From the NCBI GenBank assembly GCA_038924245.1, contig JBCKVB010000001.1, positions 15,722 through 79,721 on the forward strand: a stretch of DNA of 64,000 nt, read 5' to 3'. Source of the DNA: SURF-13 sp038924245. Its GTDB lineage: Bacteria > Pseudomonadota > Gammaproteobacteria > SURF-13. Below, piece after piece: positions 57,436 to 64,000 of the stretch (positions are counted from its first letter, which is position 1; the number at the start of each line of letters is the position of its first letter). The notes below the pieces were generated by a model that was not told where the DNA came from, ran no database searches, and saw nothing but the letters and a program-made list of their open reading frames with translations. The position numbers and the translations under genes were made by a program.

Positions 57436-58077
57436 CCCGCCCTTCTTCCAGTCGGCCAGAAATTGCTCCAGGCCGATGCTCGTGAGCGGATGCCTGTACA
57501 TCTGCTCCAGCACCTTGAACGGCATGGTGGCGACGTGCGCGCCGATGTGCGCGGCTTCAATCACGTGGGTAACATGGCGGATAGAGGCGACCAGCACCTG
57601 CGTCTTCCATTCATAATTCCTGTAGATATCCACGATCTCCTTGATGAGACCCATGCCGTGCTCGCCGATGTCATCAATTCTGCCCACAAAGGGTGACACA
57701 AATGTCGCGCCCGCTTTGGCGGCGAGTATCGCCTGCGCGGCGGAGAAACACAGTGTGACGTTCACCATCACGCCCTCCTTGCTCAGCACGCCGCAGGTGC
57801 GGATACCGTCAGGGGTGAGCGGGAGTTTGACCGTGACGTTCGGCGCGATTTTGGCAAGCTCGCGGCCCTGCTTCAGCATCCCTTCATAATCCGTCGCCAC
57901 CACTTCCGCGCTGACCGGGCCTTTCACCATCTCGCAGATCATTGCAATCTGTTTGTGGAAACTGATGCCGGTTTCCTTGGCCAGCAGCGAAGGATTCGTG
58001 GTCACGCCGTCGGCCATGCCCAGTTCCACAGCCCTGCGTATGTCTTCAAGATGTCCCGTGTCTATAAAAAATTTCAT
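57430..58077 (-). CDS. transaldolase / fructose-6-phosphate aldolase family
   Basis: A 215-aa small transaldolase (TalC/FSA type). KFFIDTGHLEDIRRAVELGMADGVTTNPSLLAKE opens the barrel, the Schiff-base Lys is in NVTVKLPLTPDGIRTCG, and SPFVGRIDDIGEHG and LVASIRHVTHV follow. It works in the pentose phosphate or related sugar-phosphate network; transaldolase and F6P-aldolase members cannot be separated by eye. The gene is convergent with proS. Confidence 0.94.
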   Translation of the reverse strand: MKFFIDTGHLEDIRRAVELGMADGVTTNPSLLAKETGISFHKQIAMICEMVKGPVSAEVVATDYEGMLKQGRELAKIAPNVTVKLPLTPDGIRTCGVLSKEGVMVNVTLCFSAAQAILAAKAGATFVSPFVGRIDDIGEHGMGLIKEIVDIYRNYEWKTQVLVASIRHVTHVIEAAHIGAHVATMPFKVLEQMYRHPLTSIGLEQFLADWKKGGL

Positions 58078-58173
58078 ATCTGCCTCCTGTCTCCAGGCAT
58101 TACATAGTCAAGTTTCGTGCCAAATGCAAAATAATGCTAAAATTTCATGCCGATTATTCGTCACGGAGCGAAC

Positions 58174-59430
58174 ATGCCGTATAACAAGATAGTGGTACCG
58201 AAAGACGGCCAACCCATCCGCGTCAACCAGGACAACTCGCTCAATGTCCCCGACCGGCCGATCATTCCCTTTATTGAAGGCGACGGCATAGGCGTAGATA
58301 TTACGCCGGTAATGCGGCGCGTGGTAGATGCGGCGCTCGCCAAGGCCTATGGCAGCAAAAAGTCCATCGCCTGGATGGAAGTTTACGCCGGTGAAAAGGC
58401 CATGGCCGTGTACGGAGATAACACCTGGCTGCCGGATGAGACGCTGGAGGCGGTACGCACTTACCTTGTTTCGATCAAAGGCCCGCTCACCACGCCGGTT
58501 GGCGGCGGCATGCGTTCGCTCAACGTGACGCTGCGCCAGGAACTGGATTTATATGTCTGCCTGCGCCCGGTGCGTTATTTCACCGGCACGCCGAGCCCGC
58601 TGAAACATCCGGAAAAGACCGACATGGTGATCTTCCGCGAAAACTCCGAAGACATCTATGCCGGCATTGAGTGGGCGGCGGGCACGCCGGAGGTGAAAAA
58701 GGTGATTGATTTCCTGCAACGCGAGATGGGCGTGAAAAAAATCCGTTTCCCTGAAACCTCCAGCATCGGCATCAAACCCGTGTCGCGCGAGGGCACGGAA
58801 CGTTTGGTGCGCAAGGCGATTCAATACGCTATGGACAACAATCGGGACTCCGTCACCCTGGTGCACAAGGGCAATATTATGAAATTCACCGAGGGCGGGT
58901 TCAGGAACTGGGGCTATGATTTGGCCAAGCGCGAATTCGGCGCGGCCGAAATAGATAAAGGCCCGTGGTGCCGCATGAATAATCCAAAAACCGGCAAGGA
59001 AATTATCATTAAAGATGTAATTGCGGACGCCTTCTTGCAGAAGATTTTATTGAAGCCGGAAGAATTCAGCGTCATCGCCACGCTCAACCTCAACGGCGAT
59101 TACATCTCCGATGCGCTCGCCGCGCAAGTGGGCGGCATCGGCATGGCGCCGGGCGCGAACCTGTCCGACACCGTGGCCATGTTCGAGGCCACGCACGGCA
59201 CCGCGCCGAAATACGCCGGTAAAAATGAGCTCAATCCGGCCTCGATTATTTTGTCCGCCGAAATGATGCTGCGTCACCTGGGCTGGTCCGAGGCCGCCGA
59301 TTTAATCATCAAGGGCATTGGCGGAGCAATTTCCGCCAAGACCGTGACCGTTGACCTCGCGCGCCTCATGCCCGGCGCAACGCGCGTGAGCACGTCAGGT
59401 TTCGGCGAAGCCGTGATAACACATATGTGA
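58174..59430 (+). CDS. icd: isocitrate dehydrogenase (NADP+)
   Basis: 418 aa starting MPYNKIVVPKDGQPIRVNQD, chosen over an upstream ATG because GGAG precedes it. The substrate loop holds the phosphorylatable Ser in SLNVTLRQELDLYVCLRPVRY. The NADP-specific Lys-Tyr is in HGTAPKYAGKNELNPASI. EGDGIGVDITPVM and HLGWSEAADL complete the E. coli-type homodimeric enzyme. It decarboxylates isocitrate in the TCA cycle. The short 59444 remnant follows by 13 bases. Confidence 0.97.
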   Translation: MPYNKIVVPKDGQPIRVNQDNSLNVPDRPIIPFIEGDGIGVDITPVMRRVVDAALAKAYGSKKSIAWMEVYAGEKAMAVYGDNTWLPDETLEAVRTYLVSIKGPLTTPVGGGMRSLNVTLRQELDLYVCLRPVRYFTGTPSPLKHPEKTDMVIFRENSEDIYAGIEWAAGTPEVKKVIDFLQREMGVKKIRFPETSSIGIKPVSREGTERLVRKAIQYAMDNNRDSVTLVHKGNIMKFTEGGFRNWGYDLAKREFGAAEIDKGPWCRMNNPKTGKEIIIKDVIADAFLQKILLKPEEFSVIATLNLNGDYISDALAAQVGGIGMAPGANLSDTVAMFEATHGTAPKYAGKNELNPASIILSAEMMLRHLGWSEAADLIIKGIGGAISAKTVTVDLARLMPGATRVSTSGFGEAVITHM

Positions 59431-59443
59431 GCATTAAAAGCAC

Positions 59444-59649
59444 CATGGCCCTTTCGCATCATCGCTATTTATATCTGCTCAGCGCGCTATTTTTGGCCGA
59501 ATGGCTGCTCCTGGCGATAGCCCCTTACGACCGCCTTGAATAGCTATTTACAGCGCGACTTTGCCAGGGAATGGGCCGACAGCCTCAGGGTCAAAAATCC
59601 AAAGCCGCTCGGCGAGGACGAAATCGCACGCCTATGGCGCGATAAATAA
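59444..59649 (+). pseudogene. remnant of a small inner-membrane protein gene
   Basis: An ATG-led 32-codon ORF (ALSHHRYLYLLSALFLAEWL then LLAIAPYDRLE and stop) has one transmembrane helix ending in APYDR, resembling the N-terminus of DUF2238/YjdF-type membrane proteins. Immediately after it, in another frame, RDFAREWADSLRVKNPKPLG and EDEIARLWRDK run to a stop at 59649, like a soluble C-terminal tail. The middle transmembrane portion is missing. I infer an internal deletion; the family assignment is a low-confidence impression. Confidence 0.4.
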
Positions 59650-59651
59650 CT

Positions 59652-59984
59652 TTAAATTCCCATATTTGACAGGGTGTTGCTGATAACATTGACAATGTTA
59701 ACCAGTCGCGGGTGAGATTGCTCGAATTCGCGCACGGAGGCCAGTAATCCTTCGGTTGACAGCTTGGACAGGTGCGGGTTTCGCACGTCTCTCACGGCTT
59801 CATGCGCGGAGAGATCGGCGAACCCGATAATACTTTCAGCATGTTCAGGATGTGTTTTGGAAAGTTCTGTTATTTCACTCTTTAGCTCCGCTACCAGTTT
59901 CAGCAGCTCATCCTTGTTTTCCTCCTGCATCAATTTGGTTTTTTTTATTTTATTTTCTATTCTATTAATGGTTTCTTGAATCAT
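59652..59984 (-). CDS. DUF4404 family protein
   Basis: 110 aa from ATG at 59984 (a longer frame starts at 60002 with no better signal). The sequence is a helical, Lys/Glu-rich N-terminus (IENKIKKTKLMQEENKDELLKLVAELKSEI), then HPEHAESIIGFADLSAHEAVRDV and SVREFEQSHPRLVNIVNVISNTLSNMGI, matching DUF4404. Function unknown; small soluble protein. It is AT-richer than its neighbours, which may point to recent acquisition or simply to charged codons. Confidence 0.82.
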   Translation of the reverse strand: MIQETINRIENKIKKTKLMQEENKDELLKLVAELKSEITELSKTHPEHAESIIGFADLSAHEAVRDVRNPHLSKLSTEGLLASVREFEQSHPRLVNIVNVISNTLSNMGI

Positions 59985-60048
59985 GCTTATTCTCCTGCGC
60001 AAATTTCCAGCATTTTAGCCCGATGGGATGGAGTAGCTCGTTGTTTTA

Positions 60049-60136
60049 TGGTGCCCGAGGCCGGAATCGAACCGGCATGGCTGTTTAGGCCGAGGGATTT
60101 TAAGTCCCTTGCGTCTACCAATTTCGCCACTCGGGC
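60049..60136 (-). tRNA. tRNA-Leu (anticodon TAA)
   Basis: 88 nt with a long variable arm: GCCCGAG pairs with CTCGGGC, then A and encoded CCA. The anticodon stem GGGA/TCCC encloses CTTAAAA, giving TAA, which reads UUA/UUG leucine. It precedes a stretch of mobile-element debris. Confidence 0.96.
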
Positions 60137-60243
60137 CGGGGGTTTAAAATGCGCGCAATGGGAATGGAGGCTTTTAGGGTCTCCATCGAATTGCAGGCTG
60201 GAAGCCGTATAAATGCTTGCGCGCGCGCCGTGCGCTAGAATTG

Positions 60244-60378
60244 TTACCGTCGTCTTGACGCTGCTTCCTCGTCCTCTTTTATTATATCATCCATCGCGCG
60301 GGTGTTCGCCTCCACCTCCTCCGCTATGCGCAGGTACGCGCTCTCGGCCTCCCTCAGCATGAGCAGGCACTCGGTCAT
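60244..60378 (-). CDS. short hydrophilic ORF of unknown function
   Basis: A 44-aa ORF starting MTECLLMLREAESAYLRIAE, followed by EVEANTRAMDDIIKEDEEAA and SRRR. It is strongly helical and acidic in its second half, with a basic end. It looks like a real peptide rather than random translation, perhaps a scrap of a mobile or conjugative element. It abuts the broken IS3-family end at 60379. No family recognised. No clear Shine-Dalgarno is present. Confidence 0.35.
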   Translation of the reverse strand: MTECLLMLREAESAYLRIAEEVEANTRAMDDIIKEDEEAASRRR

Positions 60379-60610
60379 CGGCTACATGACGCCGGCGGCA
60401 ATGCACTCGGGGGCACGCGCACGAGATTTACCTCGCTCGGCAAAGCGTGCTTGATCGCGCCTTCGAGCAGCACCCCGAGCGATTCAAGGGGCGCCAGCCG
60501 CGGCCGCCAGCCTTGCCAACCGAGGCCGGAATCAACTGGCCGAAACCCCTGTCGGCGGCACTGGGGGCAACACCGATTTAGACACTAAACTATTTGAACC
60601 AGGTGTCTCA
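60379..60610 (+). mobile_element. right-end fragment of an IS3-family element
   Basis: The tail of an OrfB is readable across one frame change: IGYMTPAAMHSG then EIYLARQSVLDRAFEQHPER, FKGRQPRPPALPTEAGINWP and stop at about 60579. A terminal TGTCTCA at 60604-60610 matches the TGAGACA at the left end of the element beginning at 63098. The 5' part of the element is missing. Same family as the element entering at 63098. Confidence 0.65.
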
Positions 60611-60642
60611 AAGTTCTTGACACATTCCGCGCAGGCATACTT

Positions 60643-60705
60643 GTCGCCATTTTTCGCTCCCGAAATCGGATGGACCCATTTCGGGTTTCGCGAAAAAATG
60701 GCGAC
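60643..60705. repeat. long inverted repeat near the end of the 60.7-kb permease gene
   Basis: GTCGCCATTTTTCGC pairs with GCGAAAAAATGGCGAC, and inner arms CCGAAAT/ATTTCGG extend the stem, with a loop around GGATGGACCC. It lies between the IS fragment and the permease stop. It could terminate the leftward permease transcript or be a mobile-element end. Confidence 0.6.
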
Positions 60706-60750
60706 TCTCCTAGTGCTGCGCGCGCCGGACCGGATGCCCGATTCGGCGAA

Positions 60751-61893
60751 TCAGAGGTCGGCGCTGGCGTGATTCCGGCGTAGCGCCCGGGCGTGACGAT
60801 GGCGCGCCATTAGGCGCGGGTCGGTAACGATAACGCCGATGGTTTCGCCAATTACCCTCACCACCCCCAGCACCGGCAGGACCAGCATCAGCCCGGCGAC
60901 GCCGGCCACGGCGCCGCCGACAAAGATCATCAGCACCGTCACCATCGGATGCAGTTCCAGGCTCTTGCCGATGGTCAGCGGCATGTACACGAAGTCGTCC
61001 AGCAGGCGCACAAAGACGAACAAGGCGATCGCCCAGTAGGCCATGGCCTGATCGGCGGGAAAGTCTGTCGCCACCACCAGCACCACCAGCAGGCCGCCAA
61101 GGATAGATCCGACATAGGGCACCCACGCCAGCACCGCGCAGATCAGGCCCAGCGCCAGCGGCCCGGGAACCCCGAGCAGCCAGAGTCCGGCCGCCAGTGT
61201 CACGGTATCGAGCAGGGTCAGGCTGATCAGGCCCTGGAAATAGGCGCGCGAGGTGCGGTCGATTTCGTGCAGCAGGTAGAGCGTCTTCTCGAAGAAGGCA
61301 TTGGGCACCGCGGCGCCTAGGAAACGCTTGAAGCGACGCCCGTCGCGCAGGAAAAAGAATGCCAGAAAAGGCACTAGCAACAGGGACGGCGTCCACGCCA
61401 TGATGCCGATTGCGATCGGTTCCAGGTGATCGCTGATGCTGCCCGCACCCTGCGCCAGGCGCGCCGCAACGGTATCGGCGAGCTTCTCCCGCGCCAGCGT
61501 CGGCAAGTGCTTTTCCAGCGAGCGCAGCGAAGCGTCCAGCAGTTGCGTGCCGCCCTGCACATAACGATCGACGGTGTCCTGCCACTGGGTGACCTGGCTC
61601 GCCAGCTTGGGCATCAGCGCGACGACGACGGCCACCAGCAGCGTCAGAAAGGCCAGGGTGACGATGCTGGTCGCGATGTCACGACTCATGCCGCGATAGA
61701 TCAGCACTCTGACCATCGGGTAGAGGAAGTAATAGAGGATCAGCGCCAGCAGAAAAGGCACCACCAGCCACAGCATCTTCTGGAACACCAGCAGCAGCAC
61801 GCAGGTCGTGGCAATGATGAGGGTCCAAACGACGGGCCCGGAGCCATTGTGGCCGTGTGCCGGAAGTACCGCCGAATCGATCGATGCGCTCAC
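60751..61893 (-). CDS. AI-2E/PerM-family transporter (second copy)
   Basis: 380 aa with about eight helices: TLIIATTCVLLLVFQKMLWLVV, FLLALILYYFLYPMVRVLIY, IVTLAFLTLLVAVVVALMP, LGLICAVLAWVPYVGSILGG, VGGAVAGVAGLMLVLPVLGVV. It shares the family architecture with the protein at 34988-36046 but diverges in sequence. Substrate unknown. It is followed at 62011 by a cyclic-nucleotide-binding protein gene, a fairly common neighbourhood for this permease subtype. The REP-like repeat lies between them. Confidence 0.88.
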   Translation of the reverse strand: MSASIDSAVLPAHGHNGSGPVVWTLIIATTCVLLLVFQKMLWLVVPFLLALILYYFLYPMVRVLIYRGMSRDIATSIVTLAFLTLLVAVVVALMPKLASQVTQWQDTVDRYVQGGTQLLDASLRSLEKHLPTLAREKLADTVAARLAQGAGSISDHLEPIAIGIMAWTPSLLLVPFLAFFFLRDGRRFKRFLGAAVPNAFFEKTLYLLHEIDRTSRAYFQGLISLTLLDTVTLAAGLWLLGVPGPLALGLICAVLAWVPYVGSILGGLLVVLVVATDFPADQAMAYWAIALFVFVRLLDDFVYMPLTIGKSLELHPMVTVLMIFVGGAVAGVAGLMLVLPVLGVVRVIGETIGVIVTDPRLMARHRHARALRRNHASADL

Positions 61894-61933
61894 GAAATGC
61901 AGCTAGTGGTCTGCTTTTGAAATAGCGCAACCA

Positions 61934-61985
61934 TTGTAGGGCGGGCTTTAGCCCGCCATGGCGGACTGAAGTCCGCCCTACAACG
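61934..61985. repeat. REP-like palindrome between permease and cNMP protein genes
   Basis: TGTAGGGCGGGCTTTAGCCC and GGCGGACTGAAGTCCGCCCTACA together form an inverted repeat with TGTAGGGCGG/CCGCCCTACA ends and two inner hairpins. No coding potential. Confidence 0.65.
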
Positions 61986-62010
61986 GCTTCCGGACTTCGC
62001 AAGCACTACA

Positions 62011-62556
62011 CTAGACGACATGTTGCTGGACGCCGACCGACAAGGCCATGACGCGCATGCGGGCGCCAAGGTGGCAGGCCAGTTGGCGGGATATCTTCGA
62101 GGCGATGCGGGCATGGGTGTCGAGCATGCCGACGAAATCGTCGCGGAAAAACACGATCAGCTTGCAGGGCGTGGCCGCCCGCGCCTGCGCCGAGCGCGGT
62201 GAATTGTCGAGCAGCGCCAGCTCGCCGAAGAAGGTGCCGGGGCCGAGTTGCGCCACGCGACTGCTGTCGCCCTGTCGTCTGCGCGGAGAAGCGGCGGCCG
62301 GCTCAACCGCCGGCGCGGCGTGGCCCTCGTCGCCCTGCCCCTGGCGGCAGATCAGCACTTCGCCGGAGGCGATGATGTAGATCGCCTGGCCTTGGTCGCC
62401 TTCGTCGAAGATCACCTCGCCTTCGAGGTAATCGCGTTCGTGCAGCAGGCCGTCGACGATCTGCAACTCGGCCGGCGTCAGGTTAACAAACAGGCTGAGG
62501 CCGTGCAGGCGTTCGAGGCGCGGCGTTGTTTTTCTGGTGCGAAACAGATTGACCAC
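62011..62556 (-). CDS. cyclic-nucleotide-binding domain protein
   Basis: 181 aa with a CRP-like cNMP fold: LFVNLTPAELQIVDGLL, GEVIFDEGDQGQAIYIIASGEV, a charged insertion (about 85-105), then GPGTFFGELALLDNSPRSAQARA with the phosphate-cassette region. The C-terminal part lacks a helix-turn-helix, so it is not a CRP/FNR transcription factor; it may control the adjacent permease. The insertion between beta strands is unusual. No signal peptide. Confidence 0.82.
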   Translation of the reverse strand: MVNLFRTRKTTPRLERLHGLSLFVNLTPAELQIVDGLLHERDYLEGEVIFDEGDQGQAIYIIASGEVLICRQGQGDEGHAAPAVEPAAASPRRRQGDSSRVAQLGPGTFFGELALLDNSPRSAQARAATPCKLIVFFRDDFVGMLDTHARIASKISRQLACHLGARMRVMALSVGVQQHVV

Positions 62557-62590
62557 GGTATCGGCTCCGAATTGATGACGCGATTCTAGT

Positions 62591-62959
62591 TCAATCGGCC
62601 TCGGCTACGCCGAGCGGAAAACTGGCCAGGGCCCTGTAACTTGCCACCAAAGGATGCAGGCGAGTCTCGACCAGGGCGAATTCTCTCACCCGCCAGCGTA
62701 TCGGCGTTTCCAGCGATGGCAGCGAAGGACAACGCACGCGGCGCGCCAGCGTGACATGCGGCACCTGGCCGGAGCGAAGATCGATGGCGAAGCCGGCGGC
62801 GCGCAGGGCGTCCGTCAGTTGATCTAAAAGTTCCCGCAGGGACGCAGCGCGCTGATGAAGCAACTGCGCTACAGGGCGGTCGAGCAAAAGACGCTCAAGG
62901 AAGGATAGGAATTTCAACGCCACTTTTTGAAGTATCCCGTACTTTTCAGTCGTAGTCAA
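62591..62959 (-). pseudogene. ThpR/LigT (2'-5' RNA ligase-like) C-terminal fragment
   Basis: The 122-aa ORF ends like ThpR: LTDALRAAGFAIDLRSGQVPHVTLARRV (second HxTx motif) and IRWRVREFALVETRLHP. Its first 35 residues (MTTTEKYGILQKVALKFLSF...) are unlike ThpR, and the first HxTx motif is missing. So the gene has lost its 5' half, and another sequence provides a start. It is probably non-functional as a cyclic phosphodiesterase/ligase, but the chimeric ORF could still be translated. Confidence 0.6.
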
Positions 62960-63145
62960 TCTGGGAATTTGTGCCGAAGAACCTGAAAACCCTCCCCTGC
63001 TAGCGAGTCAGGTTGAGCGACGTGTTAGGTTGTATCTGTTTCGCCAGCCTGCATGAACGCCTTTTCTGGAGACAATCCCCCCCGTGCCAATATGAAGTGA
63101 GACACCTACCTTAGACAAATTAGAGTAGAAAGGTAGGATTGAATC

Positions 63146-63640
63146 ATGGCTAATCAGATGAAAGCATCTATGAACATACTCTCCTCTACGGTGATGGATG
63201 AGGGGGCGTTGTAAGGAGCCCGTAGGGCGACTGAAGACGCCTCTTCCATCGCGCCGCCACCCGACCCTTTCGTTGCGGCCACCGCCAAACGGCGATACTT
63301 CACCGGCACGGAAAAGCGCCGCATCCTGGCGGCGGCTGATCGCTGTACTGAATCGGGCGAGATCGGAGCGCTGTTGCGCCGCGAGGGCATCTATTCCTCC
63401 CAACTGGCGACTTGGCGTAAGCAGCGTGAGGTCACCGAACGCGCTGCGCTGGAGCCGCAAAAACGCGGACGCAAAGCCGACCCCGCCATCGCCGAAGCCC
63501 GGCGCGTGACGGGACTCACCCAGGAAAACGAACGTCTGCGCCGCCAGCTCGCGCAAGCCCATACCATCATCGATGTCCAAAAAAAACTCTGCACCTTACT
63601 CGGACTGCCCACAGCCGAGGAACCGGACGAGAAATCCTGA
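63146..63640 (+). pseudogene. IS3-family OrfA with an early stop
   Basis: The frame begins MANQMKASMNILSSTVMDEG then stops at TAA (63212-63214) after GAL. From 63215 the same frame continues through TAKRRYFTGTEKRRILAAAD, RCTESGEIGALLRREGIYSS and QLATWRKQREVTER to the coiled tail ENERLRRQLAQAHTIIDVQK, ending at 63640. The downstream part has the HTH_23/transposase-8 fold intact and could be restarted at GTG/ATG codons, such as ATG 63374. The stop may be a real inactivating mutation. Confidence 0.65.
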
Positions 63641-64000
63641 TGAACGCGCTTGACACATTGGCGCCAGAAATCGGGCTCGCCCCCGCCTGCGCCGCGTTAC
63701 ACATCAGCCGTGCCGGGGTTTATCGCGCAGACGCCAGGCGCCGGTTGGTTTCACCGGTACCGCCAGCGCCCCGAGGGCCGGCACCGCTCGCCCTACGCGA
63801 ACCCGAACAGCAGGCCCTGCGCGATGTTCTGTACAGTGAACGCTTTGCCGACTGCGCTCCGCGCACCATCTACGCCACCCTCCTCGATGAGGGGCGCTAC
63901 TTGGGCTCGGTGCGCACCATGTACCGCCTGCTCGCGACTCAAGGTCAATCGAACGAGCGGCGCGATCAGCGTGTCCATCCCGTCTATGCCAAACCCGAAC
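63640..64000 (+). CDS. IS3-family OrfB transposase, N-terminal part only
   Basis: It begins MNALDTLAPEIGLAPACAAL at 63640, overlapping the orfA stop by one base (TGATG). It includes HISRAGVYRADARRRL, the HTH_21 region (SERFADCAPRTIYATLLDEGRYLGSVRTMYRLLATQG) and the start of the linker before the DDE core, which lies beyond the window. The frame is open to the end, 120 codons. The catalytic acids are not visible. Confidence 0.88.
   Translation, partial: MNALDTLAPEIGLAPACAALHISRAGVYRADARRRLVSPVPPAPRGPAPLALREPEQQALRDVLYSERFADCAPRTIYATLLDEGRYLGSVRTMYRLLATQGQSNERRDQRVHPVYAKPE

Larger units (their letters stand above)
63098..64000 (+). mobile_element. left end of an IS3-family element, continues beyond the window
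   Basis: Starts with the terminal repeat TGAGACACCT (63098-63107), the complement of the AGGTGTCTCA end at 60601-60610. orfA (63146-63640) and the N-terminus of orfB (63640-64000) follow. It belongs to the same family as the fragment at 60379-60610. Confidence 0.7.

Overview
The window looks like chromosome of a Gammaproteobacterium of moderately high GC. Whole blocks keep gammaproteobacterial order: ilvI-ilvH-ilvC-pssA-leuA, dnaX-ybaB-recR, purA-hisZ-(DUF2065)-hflC-hflK-hflX-hfq-miaA-mutL-amidase-tsaE-nnrD, purM-purN and hda next to a PerM-like protein. The rubredoxin/rubrerythrin genes, the LpoP-like lipoprotein beside PBP1B and the YbiT-type ABC-F protein fit a non-enteric, possibly autotrophic sulfur-oxidiser-like gammaproteobacterium. 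The genus cannot be fixed from sequence alone.

Layout: 0-9.5 kb holds tRNA-Ala and tRNA-Glu, a peroxide-defence cluster (rubredoxin reductase, rubredoxin, frameshifted rubrerythrin, frameshifted OxyR, katG with a recognisable OxyR box) and PBP1B with a probable lipoprotein activator. 9.7-15.7 kb is the branched-chain amino-acid cluster, with a leucine-rich leader peptide and attenuator ahead of leuA. 15.7-27 kb carries recR, ybaB, dnaX, 4.5S RNA, tRNA-Ser, fbp, mtgA, a Y-family polymerase, ybiT, a PQQ-type dehydrogenase and yaeQ. 27.1-34.2 kb is an accessory island of toxin-antitoxin genes: HigBA-like, VapBC, RelBE, an orphan HigA, a Panacea pair, a ruined RelE-like toxin and a PIN/RHH pair. 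The island also has one IS3 element and duplicated gene scraps, and it ends beside tRNA-Ser(CGA). 34.3-59.4 kb is mostly housekeeping, interrupted by a VapC/AbrB pair at 39.3 kb and a BrnT pair at 52.6 kb. 59.4-64 kb is degraded: tRNA-Leu, a membrane-protein scrap, the right end of one IS3-family element, an AI-2E-type permease, a cyclic-nucleotide-binding protein, a ThpR scrap and the left end of an IS3-family element that runs off the window.

Three themes connect the parts. First, several genes carry small frameshifts in short repeats or homopolymers (rubrerythrin, oxyR, a DMT transporter), and mutL itself has lost most of its dimerisation domain. Either this lineage lacks mismatch repair or the assembly has indel errors. 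Second, most toxin-antitoxin promoters have a perfect palindrome inside or touching the -35/-10 region, so autoregulation can be read from the DNA. Third, hairpin repeats (MITE-like elements, REP-like palindromes, hairpin arrays) are scattered between genes and in places supply coding sequence or a stop codon. The best candidate for an undescribed system is the two-gene Panacea operon at 30.0-31.05 kb: its 152-aa partner is not a family I recognise, and it sits between duplicated, rearranged flanks.
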